From positions 402,033 through 466,032 of the forward strand of contig FONB01000001.1 of NCBI GenBank assembly GCA_900112785.1: a stretch of 64,000 nucleotides of DNA, given 5' to 3'. The translations under genes and the position numbers were made by a program. The notes beneath the pieces are model-generated. The model worked only from the letters and a program-made list of their open reading frames with translations. It had not been told where the DNA came from and did no database searches. This DNA is from Phytobacter palmae (GTDB lineage Bacteria; Pseudomonadota; Gammaproteobacteria; Enterobacterales; Enterobacteriaceae). Numbering within the stretch: position 1 is the stretch's first letter; each line of letters opens with the position of its first letter. This document shows positions 11,343-22,100 of the stretch, one piece after another.

Positions 11343-11414
11343 TTTTATTGTCTCGTATGAATCAATAATCAGCCGCCAGAGTGCGGCGTTCTTCTGTCTG
11401 AAAAGTGCAAAAGG

Positions 11415-12062
11415 TCAGCGCGTTATTTCTTGCCAGGCATTGCGCCATGCCCCGGCGCGGAGCTTAAGTTCGTCACGGTTTATCCCGGCCTGATAGATAC
11501 CGTTCCCTAACCCAAATCCATTGGCACCATTGTTGAGAAAGCGTTGCATTTGCTGACTGTCCGGGCGGATTCCGCCAACGGGCAGGCAGGCTATGTCCGC
11601 AGGCAATACGGTACGGAAAGCCTTCATTAACTCTGCGCTGAGAAACTCGGCGGGGAACAATTTCAGTGCGCTGGCTCCCGCATCGATGGCGGTAAAGGCT
11701 TCTGAGGGTGTCATCACGCCCGGCAGACTGACCAGACCGAGGTGGCGAGTATGACGAATGACATCAGGGTTACAGTTGGGCGAGACGATCAGTTGCCCAC
11801 CGCATTCTGCAACCTGATCGACCTGGCGGACAGTCAATACCGTGCCTGCGCCAATCCTGGCGCGATCGCCAGCAACGTCGCGCATTATCCTGATGGAATC
11901 CAGCGGGGATGGGCTGTTAAGCGGAACTTCAATCCAGCGAAATCCGGCAGAGATCAGGATTTGCGCAGCGTCGGCAGCCTCATCCGGTGTGATGCCGCGC
12001 AGTATGGCGATCAGAGGTAACGGCTCATGGCGCCAGAGCTCAAAAAAGGAGGTGTGGTTCAT
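11415..12062 (-). CDS. dgoA: 2-dehydro-3-deoxy-6-phosphogalactonate aldolase
   Basis: This 215-residue class I aldolase of the KDPG/KDPGal family splits 2-keto-3-deoxy-6-phospho-aldonate into pyruvate and glyceraldehyde 3-phosphate. Visible active-site residues are R22 (LRGITP), E45 (WIEVPLNSP), K134 (LKLFPAEF, Schiff base) and the GGI phosphate-binding turn (VGGIRP). It resembles E. coli DgoA (KDPGal-type) more than Eda. Its ATG overlaps the kinase stop by 4 bp (ATGA), indicating coupling. In E. coli dgoA is adjacent to dgoK in the galactonate operon; this may be a second, related system. Confidence 0.9.
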   Translation of the reverse strand: MNHTSFFELWRHEPLPLIAILRGITPDEAADAAQILISAGFRWIEVPLNSPSPLDSIRIMRDVAGDRARIGAGTVLTVRQVDQVAECGGQLIVSPNCNPDVIRHTRHLGLVSLPGVMTPSEAFTAIDAGASALKLFPAEFLSAELMKAFRTVLPADIACLPVGGIRPDSQQMQRFLNNGANGFGLGNGIYQAGINRDELKLRAGAWRNAWQEITR

Positions 12063-12961
12063 GGAGTAAGCTCCTGAAGATGTGAACGAAGCAACGCCAG
12101 TCCCTGGAGGAAGCAGTCATCGCCATCAACGGTAGTAAGAGATGCGCCAGTCACAGTGGCCGCGAGTTGGTAGCGTGCAGTAAGTGATGTCGAGCCCACT
12201 ATCCAGGCCCGTTGCCCTGACGGCAAGGTAGAAAGTTCGTCGCCAATTAACAGCCCTGACAGGAAACTGTGGATATGCTCAGCGGCGATCTCTCCCGATA
12301 AACGCCGGGTTCGGGCGGAAAAAATCAGGTGGCTGAATGGGACAGAACGTTGCGCCGCGCTGACGCCAGCGAGAAAACTACGATTATCTTCCTGTTGCGG
12401 TGGCAGCGCGCGGCCTAACAGAGAGTGTTCGCTAAGGACGGAAAAGAGTTCGCCTGTCATCAGCGTAGAAAATGCCGTGATGCAGCCATTTTTCATCCAT
12501 GCGTGTTTGCTGTGCGTACCCGGCAACAGTGCGTAGTGCTCTTGTGCCGGATGGAGGGCGTTAAGACCAAGCAACTGAATCTCTTCACCGCGCATCACAT
12601 CCGGTTGATCCCACGCGCTTTGTCCGCTTAAACCCGGCGTGATCCATGCCAGACTTCCCCAGGGTGTTTCAACCGGCTGTACACCGGCCAGTACATCCTT
12701 TGCCGCAGCGGGAAGAGTGACATAAGGCACGTTCTGCCATCCTTGTTGCGAACCTACCATTCCTGCCATCAACACCGGAACAGGGCCAGCCTCGACGATC
12801 CAGGGCCGTAACTGCTGGTGAAGTGTGTCAGCAAATGCACCGTTCTCGATGGTCAACAGGCCGCATGGTGCGGATATGCGGGCAATGACGCGGTTTTCAT
12901 TCATGAGAAAGGCACGAAAATTGGTCGTACCCCAGTCAACGGCTATCCAGTCTCTTTTCAT
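12059..12961 (-). CDS. dgoK: 2-dehydro-3-deoxygalactonokinase
   Basis: The kinase (300 residues) phosphorylates 2-keto-3-deoxygalactonate at C6. It has the DgoK opening (IAVDWGTTNFRAFLM), VMAGMVGS, the MRGEEIQLLG block and LSGLLIGDE. The start at 12961 matches E. coli DgoK; a longer frame to 13024 would run through the operator region and is rejected. The ribosome-binding site is weak. It is the first structural gene of the operon, behind two GntR-type operators and a weak CRP-like site. Confidence 0.9.
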   Translation of the reverse strand: MKRDWIAVDWGTTNFRAFLMNENRVIARISAPCGLLTIENGAFADTLHQQLRPWIVEAGPVPVLMAGMVGSQQGWQNVPYVTLPAAAKDVLAGVQPVETPWGSLAWITPGLSGQSAWDQPDVMRGEEIQLLGLNALHPAQEHYALLPGTHSKHAWMKNGCITAFSTLMTGELFSVLSEHSLLGRALPPQQEDNRSFLAGVSAAQRSVPFSHLIFSARTRRLSGEIAAEHIHSFLSGLLIGDELSTLPSGQRAWIVGSTSLTARYQLAATVTGASLTTVDGDDCFLQGLALLRSHLQELTP

Positions 12962-12964
12962 TTC

Positions 12965-12997
12965 AAGTAATACAACAATGTTAATCTTGTAATACAA
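12965..12997. promoter_or_regulatory. Two tandem GntR/FadR-type operators before dgoK
   Basis: Site A (12965-12975) is AAGTAATACAA; site B (12987-12997) is TTGTAATACAA, the core of a perfect 5-bp inverted repeat (12986-12998). Both fit the FadR/GntR pattern with GT and AC three bases apart. Their centres are 22 bp apart, two helical turns, on the same face. The regulator gene lies just upstream. Confidence 0.65.
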
Positions 12998-13026
12998 GAA
13001 TGCTAGGGCAAAAGATAACCGCAATC

Positions 13027-13042
13027 TGTGAGATTGATCGAA
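13027..13042. promoter_or_regulatory. Weak CRP-like site upstream of dgoK
   Basis: One half-site, TGTGA, is perfect; after six bases the other half is TCGAA instead of TCACA. The position, just upstream of the operators, would suit catabolite control of a sugar-acid operon, but two mismatches keep this tentative. Confidence 0.3.
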
Positions 13043-13059
13043 ATTACATCAGAAAAGGA

Positions 13060-13791
13060 TCAGAGAATGCTGTCGATGAAAGCAGGCCGCTGTTGCCAGA
13101 TGCTTTTTTGCGCGGCATGGAGAAGGATTGAACGCATGTGCTGGCGAGCATCATCGGCATTACGCAGACGAATAGCCTCGAAAAGACGATAGTGCTCATC
13201 AATGGCGGTTTTGGTAAGCCGCACGTCCTCTTCCAGCGTTTGACGGAACGAAAGCACCATTGCCGCGCTTAACGCATTACCTAACGCCAGAAGAAAAGGG
13301 TTATGCGCTGCCCGCAGAAGCGCCTGGTGAAATGCGATATCGCCCTCTTCAAACGGTTCGCGATCGGCTTCTTTTTGTCCGCGCCGCATCAGCGCCAGGG
13401 CGTCTTCCAGCGCTGCGAGGTCATGCCCATTCGCGTTCATTGCAGCAAGCGTCGCGACGTTGGGTTCGAAAATGAGGCGGGTGATCATCAACTGTTCAAC
13501 CAATTGTGCGTCAACATGGCCTTTTGAAAGCCAGTTGAGAACATCAAGATCGAGCAGGCTCCACTGGTCACGGTGAGTGATCGTACTGCGTTTTTTAGCC
13601 TGAATAGAGATCAACCCTTTGGCGGCGAGCACGGCCAGTGCATTGCGAATCGAGGTACGTGAGACGGCGTACTCTGTCGCCAGCTCATTTTCACCCGGCA
13701 GCGCGGTGCCAGGCAGGAGCTCGCCACGCAGGATACGACCAGCAAGATGCTGAGTTACCGTTTCAGAAATACTGGCCTGTGGGACTTTCAT
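13060..13791 (-). CDS. GntR/FadR-subfamily transcriptional regulator
   Basis: The 243-residue protein has an N-terminal winged helix (GENELATEYAVSRTSIRNALAVLAAKGLI, about residues 33-61) and a C-terminal all-helical FCD ligand-binding domain with metal-site histidines (DIAFHQALL, NPFLLALGN, DEHYRLFEAI). It has the layout of DgoR. It is transcribed in the same direction as the catabolic genes, 98 bp upstream of dgoK, and divergently from rihC. It most likely represses the operon through the tandem sites at 12965-12997, induced by the sugar acid or its keto-deoxy product (inference). Confidence 0.88.
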   Translation of the reverse strand: MKVPQASISETVTQHLAGRILRGELLPGTALPGENELATEYAVSRTSIRNALAVLAAKGLISIQAKKRSTITHRDQWSLLDLDVLNWLSKGHVDAQLVEQLMITRLIFEPNVATLAAMNANGHDLAALEDALALMRRGQKEADREPFEEGDIAFHQALLRAAHNPFLLALGNALSAAMVLSFRQTLEEDVRLTKTAIDEHYRLFEAIRLRNADDARQHMRSILLHAAQKSIWQQRPAFIDSIL

Positions 13792-13885
13792 TGCAATTCT
13801 CGGCTAAATACGTTCACAGTCATGCGCTACATAGTAAGCTAATCGCCGGTCAATTGGCTAATAAGGACTGGAGGAATAATCACTT

Positions 13886-14803
13886 ATGGAACGCCTGCCC
13901 ATTATTCTCGACACCGACCCTGGAATTGACGACGCTGCGGCTATTGCCGCCGCGCTTTTTGCTCCTGAGCTAGATCTCAAACTGATGACCACAGTTGCAG
14001 GTAATGTCTCGCTTGAGAAAACCACCCGCAACGCCCTGCAATTGCTTCATTTCTGGAATGCGAGTATCCCGGTGGCGCAGGGTGCCGCGACGCCGTTGCT
14101 GCGCCCGCTGCGCGATGCGGCGAGTGTGCACGGCGAATCTGGCATGGAAGGCTATAACTTTGTTGAACATCAGCGCCAGCCGCTGGCAAAGCCGGCGTTT
14201 CAGGCGATCCGCGATGTGCTGATGGCATCACCTGAACCGATCACGCTGGTGGCGATTGGCCCATTGACCAACATTGCCCTGTTGTTATCCCACTATCCGG
14301 AATGCCAGTTCAACATTCGTCGTCTGGTGATGATGGGCGGTTCTGCCGGGCGTGGTAATTTCACGCCAAATGCCGAATTCAATATCGCCATTGACCCGGA
14401 AGCGGCCGCGCGTGTCTTTGAAAGCGGGCTGGAGATTGTGATGTGCGGCCTGGATGTGACTAACTCTGCCACACTCACCCCGGATTATCTGGCCACCCTG
14501 CCTGCGGGAAATCAAACCGGGAAAATGCTGCATGCCCTGTTTAGTCACTACCGCAGCGGTAGCATGGTGACCGGGTTACGTATGCATGACCTCTGCGCGA
14601 TTGCCTGGCTGGTGCGCCCGGAGATTTTTACCCTGAAATCCTGCTTTGTGGCGGTGGAAACCCAGGGGACGTACACCGCTGGCACGACTGTTGTGGATAT
14701 TGAAGATCGTCTGGGTAAACCCGCGAATGCGCAGGTAGCACTGGACATTGATATTGATGCATTTCGCGCCTGGGTGGCAGAGGTGCTCAGTAAGGCGCCG
14801 TAA
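13886..14803 (+). CDS. rihC: Ribonucleoside hydrolase (purine/pyrimidine)
   Basis: RihC hydrolyses ribonucleosides to base and ribose. The 305-residue protein is close to E. coli RihC: the calcium-binding DTDPGIDD motif at residues 9-16, [27 protein letters not shown] and MHDLCAIAW are intact. GGAGGA precedes the ATG. In E. coli rihC follows ispH directly; here the sugar-acid operon separates them. The last 17 bp overlap the convergent LysR gene. Confidence 0.97.
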   Translation: MERLPIILDTDPGIDDAAAIAAALFAPELDLKLMTTVAGNVSLEKTTRNALQLLHFWNASIPVAQGAATPLLRPLRDAASVHGESGMEGYNFVEHQRQPLAKPAFQAIRDVLMASPEPITLVAIGPLTNIALLLSHYPECQFNIRRLVMMGGSAGRGNFTPNAEFNIAIDPEAAARVFESGLEIVMCGLDVTNSATLTPDYLATLPAGNQTGKMLHALFSHYRSGSMVTGLRMHDLCAIAWLVRPEIFTLKSCFVAVETQGTYTAGTTVVDIEDRLGKPANAQVALDIDIDAFRAWVAEVLSKAP

Positions 14804-15707
14804 GCGAGACCAGGGGCATTTTCTCACTTAAATAATCAATCATTGCCCGCATCCTGGCGGGCATATGTTTTCCTGACGACCACAGTAACCAGAGTTGTCC
14901 TGAATAGTCGCTAATAAATTCCCAGTCCGGCAGCACCTGGACTATCTCGCCTCGCGCCAGTGCCGCACTGGCGGTAAACAGCGGCAGGCTGCCTATCCCC
15001 AGATGATTTAACACCGCATCAAGGCGAACACCAGTATGGTTCGCGGCATAGCGCCCATGGGTCTGAATGGTTTCGCTTTTGCCACGTTTACGAAATTTCC
15101 AGCGTGAATCGGTGGGTGTTTCGCCAAGACTTATGCAGCTATGTTCGCGCAAATCTTCTGGCTTCTCGGGAATGCCGTGCTGATGCAAATACGCCGGGGT
15201 GGCGCAAATCAAGTGCTTAATCGGTATCAACGGCTTACCGTGCAGGCCGGGAGAAGGCGAGTTGGTAATGCGCAGTGCCAGGTCGACGCCGTCATCAATT
15301 AAATCCATATAACGATCTTCCAGACGCAACCGTACATCAACCTGCGGGTAACGGGTCAGAAATTCGCCCATGAGCGGGTGAATAACAAATCGCCCCACGG
15401 CTTTGGGTACGCTGATGGTCAGGGTGCCTTGTGCACAATCCTGCACGCTGCTGCCCGCATTCATTGCCTGCTTCGCGGCTTCCAGCATCATCTGTGCATG
15501 TTCGTACACGCTGCGACCAGACTCACTCAACCGCAGTTTTCGCGTTGTGCGGTGCAATAATTTATTGCCCAGCGCCTGTTCAAGGCGGGAAACACAGCGG
15601 CTCATTGCCGATGGCGTCGCACCGGAAATACGCGCGGCGGCAGAAAAGCTGCCCTGATCGACAATCAGAACAAAGGTGGCGAGATCGGGAAGCAGGGTGG
15701 TATTCAT
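14787..15707 (-). CDS. LysR-type transcriptional regulator
   Basis: The 306-residue protein has the LysR winged helix at its start ([25 protein letters not shown] in two blocks, then [24 protein letters not shown]) and a type 2 periplasmic-fold effector domain. The start at 15707 is the usual distance from the helix-turn-helix; the longer frame to 15785 would run through the divergent promoter region. It is divergent from the AlaX gene 91 bp away, so it probably controls that gene and itself. The effector is unknown. Its 3' end overlaps rihC by 17 bp, convergently. Confidence 0.88.
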   Translation of the reverse strand: MNTTLLPDLATFVLIVDQGSFSAAARISGATPSAMSRCVSRLEQALGNKLLHRTTRKLRLSESGRSVYEHAQMMLEAAKQAMNAGSSVQDCAQGTLTISVPKAVGRFVIHPLMGEFLTRYPQVDVRLRLEDRYMDLIDDGVDLALRITNSPSPGLHGKPLIPIKHLICATPAYLHQHGIPEKPEDLREHSCISLGETPTDSRWKFRKRGKSETIQTHGRYAANHTGVRLDAVLNHLGIGSLPLFTASAALARGEIVQVLPDWEFISDYSGQLWLLWSSGKHMPARMRAMIDYLSEKMPLVSLTAPY

Positions 15708-15746
15708 TTGTGTCTGCCAGGCAAAAGTGTGTTGAGAGCACAACGG

Positions 15747-15775
15747 ATTATCATAGTCAGTGAAAATAATATACT
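15747..15775 (+). promoter_or_regulatory. Candidate promoter and operator of the AlaX gene
   Basis: TTATCA (15748-15753), a 16-bp spacer and TATACT (15770-15775) lie 23 bp before the ATG. ATTAT (15747-15751) and ATAAT (15766-15770) form an inverted repeat across this promoter, a possible LysR contact site. Weak and found by eye. Confidence 0.35.
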
Positions 15776-15798
15776 GGTCGTGCAATCAGGAGGAAAAA

Positions 15799-16425
15799 AT
15801 GACAACACGAAATTACTACACCTGCGATGAGACGCACGGCCGGGCCAACGTTGTGCAATGCATTCCCGATGGGGAGGACGGTTTTGTGATTGAGCTGGAT
15901 GCCACGCTCTTCCATCCACAGGGCGGCGGGCAGCCTTCTGACGGTGGCACAATAGGCGACGTACCCGTACAGCGGGTTTTCGCCAACGGCGAGACCGTAT
16001 GGCATCGTACGGCCACACCAGTCGCGCCAGGCCCGGTTACACTCTGTGTCGATGATGAATTACGCCGCGTTCATGCGCGCTGGCATTCGGCCGGGCATCT
16101 CATTGGCACTGCGGGTGAAGAATTCGGCTGGCAGCCTGTCAAAGCTCATCACTGGCCAGGGGAAGGGCGCATCACATTTAACGGTAACGGGAATATCACC
16201 GCAGAGATGTTGACGGCAAAAATCAACGCATGGATAGATGAAGATCTGCCGCGCCACATCGATTTTTCCGAAGGGAAGCGGCAGGTTCGCTTTGGCAAAT
16301 TGCCTGCCTATGGCTGTGGTGGTACTCATGTTTGCTCGCTGCGTGAAATCGGGCAAATCACACTCACCAGTATCAAAATGAAAAAAGGCCAGCTCATTGT
16401 CAGCTATACGGTGGATGAAGGCTGA
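15799..16425 (+). CDS. Stand-alone alanyl-tRNA editing protein (AlaX type)
   Basis: This 208-residue protein is a free-standing copy of the AlaRS editing domain, a family that removes Ser or Gly from mischarged tRNA-Ala. The zinc ligands are present: HxxxH in RWHSAGHLIG and CxxxH in GCGGTHVCS. An N-terminal DATLFHPQGGGQPSDGG block is also typical. The ATG at 15799 follows an excellent AGGAGGA; the earlier in-frame Met lacks one. It is divergent from a LysR gene, unusual for a translation quality-control factor. An amino-acid-related hydrolase role cannot be excluded. Confidence 0.88.
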   Translation: MTTRNYYTCDETHGRANVVQCIPDGEDGFVIELDATLFHPQGGGQPSDGGTIGDVPVQRVFANGETVWHRTATPVAPGPVTLCVDDELRRVHARWHSAGHLIGTAGEEFGWQPVKAHHWPGEGRITFNGNGNITAEMLTAKINAWIDEDLPRHIDFSEGKRQVRFGKLPAYGCGGTHVCSLREIGQITLTSIKMKKGQLIVSYTVDEG

Positions 16426-16680
16426 TCGTTCACTGACGCGCGGTGTGTTGTCTTTCAGCAAAAGGCGAGGCGGTAACGCTTCGCCGTAGCGGAAAATCTT
16501 CTTAGTGCACCGATGATCAGTGTCTTCTGTGGGTTTTGCTACTCAATTCGCAACATGCGAACTCATGTCTTTTACTGATATTTACCGCTGTTTATCATTT
16601 AATTCTAATTATCGGTGTTTTCGGCTGGTAGCCCCGCCGTGGGCTGGTTAATCTGAGAACGATTTTCAGCATTTCATTAA

Positions 16681-17517
<837 letters not shown>

Positions 17518-17571
17518 AAGTTATTACCCATCGTGATGTGGTTGTTGCAGTCGTAATTTCTTGATTGCATA

Positions 17572-17600
17572 GGGCAATATTTTATTGCCCTTTTATTTTG
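17572..17600 (+). terminator. dapB terminator
   Basis: GGGCAATA (17572-17579), a three-base loop and TATTGCCC (17583-17590) are followed by TTTTATTTT. Confidence 0.85.
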
Positions 17601-17679
17601 TCGATTTCATATGATTTTCTCCTTTAGTTCCCTGTTAATTCAAATATCTCATCTCATTTTGGTTGCTAAAATGTAAATT

Positions 17680-17695
17680 TTGACCATTTGGTCTA
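17680..17695. promoter_or_regulatory. RutR site upstream of carAB
   Basis: TTGACCATTTGGTCTA matches the RutR palindrome (TTGACCA-N2-TGGTCAA) with one or two mismatches. In E. coli RutR, which senses uracil, is a known regulator of carAB P1, and the distance to carA fits. The whole 456-bp dapB-carA gap is regulatory; no gene was seen in it. Confidence 0.75.
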
Positions 17696-17736
17696 CTTTT
17701 TACTAAGCCATGGTGAATGTAACCAGTTTAATGGCG

Positions 17737-17752
17737 ACGCAAGCGTTTTCCT
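17737..17752. promoter_or_regulatory. PurR box upstream of carAB
   Basis: ACGCAAGCGTTTTCCT fits the PurR consensus (ACGCAAACGTTTNCNT). PurR represses carAB P1 in E. coli, linking purine status to carbamoyl phosphate synthesis. Confidence 0.75.
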
Positions 17753-17920
17753 TGCTCTGGTAATGTGATCTTTTTGCCCTATAAATCGTGCTATTCTTTT
17801 CTGGGGCGCAAAAAGACATGAAAAAGATGCGCTATGAGTTGACTTTTACCCTTCATGTCTCCAGAATGCCGCCGTTTGCAAAAAATTCGCGGTTACGCAA
17901 ATTTGCATTGATTCAAGGCT

Positions 17921-17962
17921 TATAATTGAATTAATATGCAAATAAAGTGAGTGAATATTCTC
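17921..17962 (+). promoter_or_regulatory. carAB P2 -10 and overlapping ARG boxes
   Basis: TATAAT (17921-17926) is the -10 of the downstream promoter P2. Two ArgR half-palindromes follow, TGAATTAATATGCA (about 17927-17940) and GTGAATATTC (about 17951-17960). The stretch is practically the same as in E. coli, where ArgR blocks P2. The -35 is weak. Confidence 0.75.
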
Positions 17963-17973
17963 TGGAGGGTGTT

Positions 17974-19122
17974 TTGATTAAGTCAGCGCTATTGGTTCTG
18001 GAAGACGGAACCCAGTTTTACGGTCGGGCCATAGGGGCAACAGGTTCGGCGGTTGGGGAAGTCGTTTTCAATACTTCAATGACCGGTTATCAAGAAATCC
18101 TCACTGATCCTTCCTACTCCCGCCAAATTGTCACCCTTACTTATCCTCATATTGGTAATGTCGGCACCAACGCCGCCGATGAAGAATCCTCTCAGGTACA
18201 TGCGCAAGGCCTGGTTATTCGTGATCTGCCGCTGATTGCCAGCAACTACCGCAATACCGAAGATCTCTCTTCCTATCTGAAACGCCATAACATCGTGGCG
18301 ATTGCCGATATTGATACCCGTAAGCTGACGCGTCTGCTGCGTGAAAAAGGTGCGCAGAATGGCTGCATCATCGCCGGGGACAACCTGGATGCCGCACTGG
18401 CGCTGGAGAAAGCGAAAAGCTTCCCGGGGCTGAACGGTATGGATTTGGCGAAAGAAGTGACGACTGCCGAGCCATATAGCTGGACGCAGGGGAGCTGGAC
18501 ACTGAAAGGCGAGCTGCCGGAAGCGAAAAGCGAAGCTGAACTGCCGCTGCACGTTGTGGCTTACGATTTTGGCGCGAAACGTAACATCCTGCGTATGCTG
18601 GTGGACAGAGGCTGCCGCCTGACGGTGGTTCCGGCGAAGACGTCGGCAGAAGATGTGCTGAAAATGAACCCGGACGGTATCTTCCTTTCTAATGGCCCTG
18701 GCGACCCGGCACCTTGCGACTACGCCATCGAGGCGATCGGGAAATTCCTTGAGACCGATATTCCGGTATTCGGTATCTGTCTCGGTCACCAGTTGCTGGC
18801 GCTGGCGAGTGGCGCGAAAACCGTGAAGATGAAGTTCGGCCACCACGGCGGCAACCACCCGGTAAAAGATATCGATAACAACACCGTGATGATTACCGCA
18901 CAGAACCACGGTTTCGCGGTGGATGAAGCGTCCATGCCTGCCAACCTGCGTGTTACGCACAAATCGCTGTTTGATGGCACCCTGCAGGGGATTCATCGCA
19001 CGGACAAACCGGCATTCAGCTTCCAGGGCCACCCGGAGGCGAGCCCTGGTCCGCACGATGCTGCGCCGCTGTTCGACCATTTTATCGAGTTAATTAAGAT
19101 TTACCGTCAGTCTGCTAAATAA
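17974..19122 (+). CDS. carA: Carbamoyl phosphate synthetase, small (glutaminase) subunit
   Basis: CarA releases ammonia from glutamine and passes it to CarB for carbamoyl phosphate, used in arginine and pyrimidine synthesis. The start is the TTG at 17974, as in E. coli, after CTGGAGGGTG; this gives 382 residues, the E. coli length. An ATG-like frame from 17947 would cover the ARG box and is rejected. The class I glutaminase triad shows as FGICLGHQL (Cys) with the His-x-Glu of [10 protein letters not shown]. CarB follows 19 bp downstream. Confidence 0.97.
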   Translation: MIKSALLVLEDGTQFYGRAIGATGSAVGEVVFNTSMTGYQEILTDPSYSRQIVTLTYPHIGNVGTNAADEESSQVHAQGLVIRDLPLIASNYRNTEDLSSYLKRHNIVAIADIDTRKLTRLLREKGAQNGCIIAGDNLDAALALEKAKSFPGLNGMDLAKEVTTAEPYSWTQGSWTLKGELPEAKSEAELPLHVVAYDFGAKRNILRMLVDRGCRLTVVPAKTSAEDVLKMNPDGIFLSNGPGDPAPCDYAIEAIGKFLETDIPVFGICLGHQLLALASGAKTVKMKFGHHGGNHPVKDIDNNTVMITAQNHGFAVDEASMPANLRVTHKSLFDGTLQGIHRTDKPAFSFQGHPEASPGPHDAAPLFDHFIELIKIYRQSAK

Positions 19123-19141
19123 TCAGGAGCGAAAAAGAGCC

Positions 19142-22100
19142 ATGCCAAAACGTACAGACATAAAAAGCATCCTGATCCTTGGCGCCGGTCCGATTGTTAT
19201 CGGTCAGGCCTGTGAGTTCGACTACTCCGGTGCGCAGGCGTGTAAAGCGCTGCGTGAAGAGGGATATCGCGTCATCCTGGTCAACTCCAACCCGGCGACG
19301 ATCATGACCGACCCGGAAATGGCGGATGCAACCTATATTGAGCCGATCCACTGGGAAGTGGTGCGCAAAATCATCGAAAAAGAGCGTCCGGATGCAGTTC
19401 TGCCGACCATGGGCGGCCAGACAGCGCTGAACTGTGCGCTGGAGCTGGAACGTCAGGGCGTCCTGGCAGAGTTTGGCGTCACCATGATCGGTGCGACCGC
19501 TGACGCGATTGATAAAGCAGAAGACCGCCGCCGTTTCGACGTGGCGATGAAGAAAATCGGTCTGGAAACCGCGCGTTCCGGTATCGCGCACAATATGGAA
19601 GAGGCGCTGGCCGTTGCGGCTGACGTGGGTTACCCGTGCATTATTCGTCCGTCCTTCACCATGGGCGGTACGGGTGGCGGTATCGCCTATAACCGTGAAG
19701 AGTTTGAAGAGATCTGCGCCCGCGGCCTGGATCTGTCACCGACCAAAGAGCTGTTAATAGATGAATCGCTGATTGGCTGGAAAGAGTATGAGATGGAGGT
19801 GGTGCGTGATAAAAACGACAACTGTATCATCGTCTGCTCCATCGAAAACTTCGACGCCATGGGCATCCACACCGGTGATTCCATCACCGTTGCGCCTGCA
19901 CAGACCCTGACTGATAAAGAGTATCAAATCATGCGTAACGCCTCGATGGCGGTACTGCGTGAAATCGGCGTGGAAACAGGCGGTTCAAACGTGCAGTTCT
20001 CGGTTAACCCGAAAAATGGCCGTCTGATTGTTATCGAAATGAACCCGCGCGTATCCCGCTCCTCCGCACTGGCCTCGAAAGCGACCGGCTTCCCGATTGC
20101 CAAAGTGGCGGCGAAACTGGCGGTGGGTTACACCCTCGACGAATTGATGAACGATATCACCGGTGGCCGTACTCCGGCATCTTTCGAACCGTCTATCGAC
20201 TACGTTGTTACCAAGATCCCTCGCTTTAACTTCGAGAAATTCGCTGGTGCTAACGACCGCCTTACCACCCAGATGAAATCTGTCGGTGAAGTGATGGCGA
20301 TTGGTCGCACGCAGCAGGAATCTATGCAGAAAGCCTTGCGTGGTCTGGAAGTGGGCGCGACGGGTTTTGATCCGAAAGTGAGCCTGGATGACCCGGAAGC
20401 GCTGACCAAAATTCGTCGCGAGCTGAAAGATGCTGGCGCCGAGCGTATCTGGTACATCGCTGATGCTTTCCGTGCTGGCCTGTCCGTTGATGGCGTCTTT
20501 AACCTGACCAACATTGACCGCTGGTTCCTGGTGCAGATTGAAGAACTGGTGCGCCTGGAAGAAAAAGTCGCCGAAGTGGGCATTAACGGCCTCGACGCCG
20601 ACTTCCTGCGTCTGCTCAAGCGTAAAGGCTTTGCCGATGCGCGTCTGGCTAAACTGGCAGGCGTGCGTGAAGCGGAAATTCGCAAGCTGCGCGATCAGTA
20701 CAATCTGCACCCGGTCTACAAACGTGTGGACACCTGTGCGGCAGAATTCGCCACCGACACCGCTTATATGTACTCCACGTATGAAGAGGAGTGCGAAGCA
20801 AATCCGAACCAGGACCGCGATAAAATTATGGTTCTGGGTGGCGGCCCGAACCGTATCGGTCAGGGTATCGAATTTGACTACTGCTGCGTACATGCCTCGC
20901 TGGCGCTGCGTGAAGATGGTTACGAGACCATCATGGTCAACTGTAACCCGGAAACCGTCTCCACCGACTATGACACTTCTGACCGCCTCTACTTTGAGCC
21001 GGTAACCCTGGAAGATGTTCTGGAAATCGTGCGCATCGAGAAGCCGAAAGGCGTTATCGTGCAGTACGGCGGCCAGACACCGCTGAAACTGGCGCGCGCG
21101 CTGGAAGCGGCAGGTGTGCCGGTTATCGGTACCAGCCCGGATGCGATTGACCGTGCCGAAGATCGTGAGCGTTTCCAGCAGGCGGTTGACCGCCTGAAAC
21201 TGAAACAACCGGCGAACGCTACCGTAACGGCTATCGAACAAGCTGTTGAGCGGGCGAAAGAGATTGGCTACCCGCTGGTAGTACGCCCGTCTTACGTGCT
21301 CGGCGGCCGTGCGATGGAAATTGTCTACGACGAAGCCGACCTGCGTCGTTACTTCCAGACTGCCGTCAGCGTTTCCAACGATGCGCCGGTGTTGCTGGAC
21401 CGCTTCCTGGACGACGCGGTAGAAGTGGATGTGGATGCTATCTGTGATGGCGAAATGGTGCTGATTGGCGGCATTATGGAGCATATCGAGCAGGCAGGCG
21501 TGCACTCCGGTGACTCCGCCTGTTCCTTGCCTGCTTACACCCTGAGCCAGGATATTCAGGATGTGATGCGCCAGCAGGTGCAGAAACTGGCCTTCGAACT
21601 GCAGGTTCGTGGTCTGATGAACGTCCAGTTCGCAGTGAAAGATAACGAAGTTTATCTGATTGAAGTGAACCCGCGTGCGGCGCGTACCGTACCGTTCGTC
21701 TCCAAAGCCACCGGTGTTGCGCTTGCGAAAGTGGCGGCACGTGTGATGGTTGGCCAGACTCTGGCACAGCAGGGCGTCACCAAAGAAATTATCCCGCCGT
21801 ACTACTCGGTGAAAGAAGTGGTACTGCCGTTCAATAAATTCCCGGGCGTTGACCCGCTGTTAGGGCCAGAAATGCGTTCTACCGGGGAAGTGATGGGCGT
21901 GGGCCGTACCTTTGCTGAGGCGTTTGCTAAAGCGCAACTGGGTAGCAACTCAACGATGAAGAAATATGGTCGTGCGCTGCTCTCTGTGCGTGAAGGAGAC
22001 AAAGAGCGTGTGGTTGACCTGGCAGCGAAACTGCTCAAGTTCGGTTTCGAACTGGATGCGACCCACGGTACGGCGATTGTACTGGGTGAAGCCGGTATTA

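Noticed and set aside
17947-17973. Upstream start of carA at 17947
   Set aside because: It would place the start within the ARG box; the TTG at 17974 gives the E. coli length and has a good ribosome-binding site.
18076-19080. 334-codon open frame antisense to carA
   Set aside because: Shadow of carA with the same skewed composition and no recognisable domain or ribosome-binding site.
19985-21505. 506-codon open frame antisense to carB
   Set aside because: It lies wholly inside the highly conserved carB on the opposite strand, is rich in His/Gln/Arg/Phe as expected for an antisense shadow of high-G+C coding DNA, and shows no family motif.
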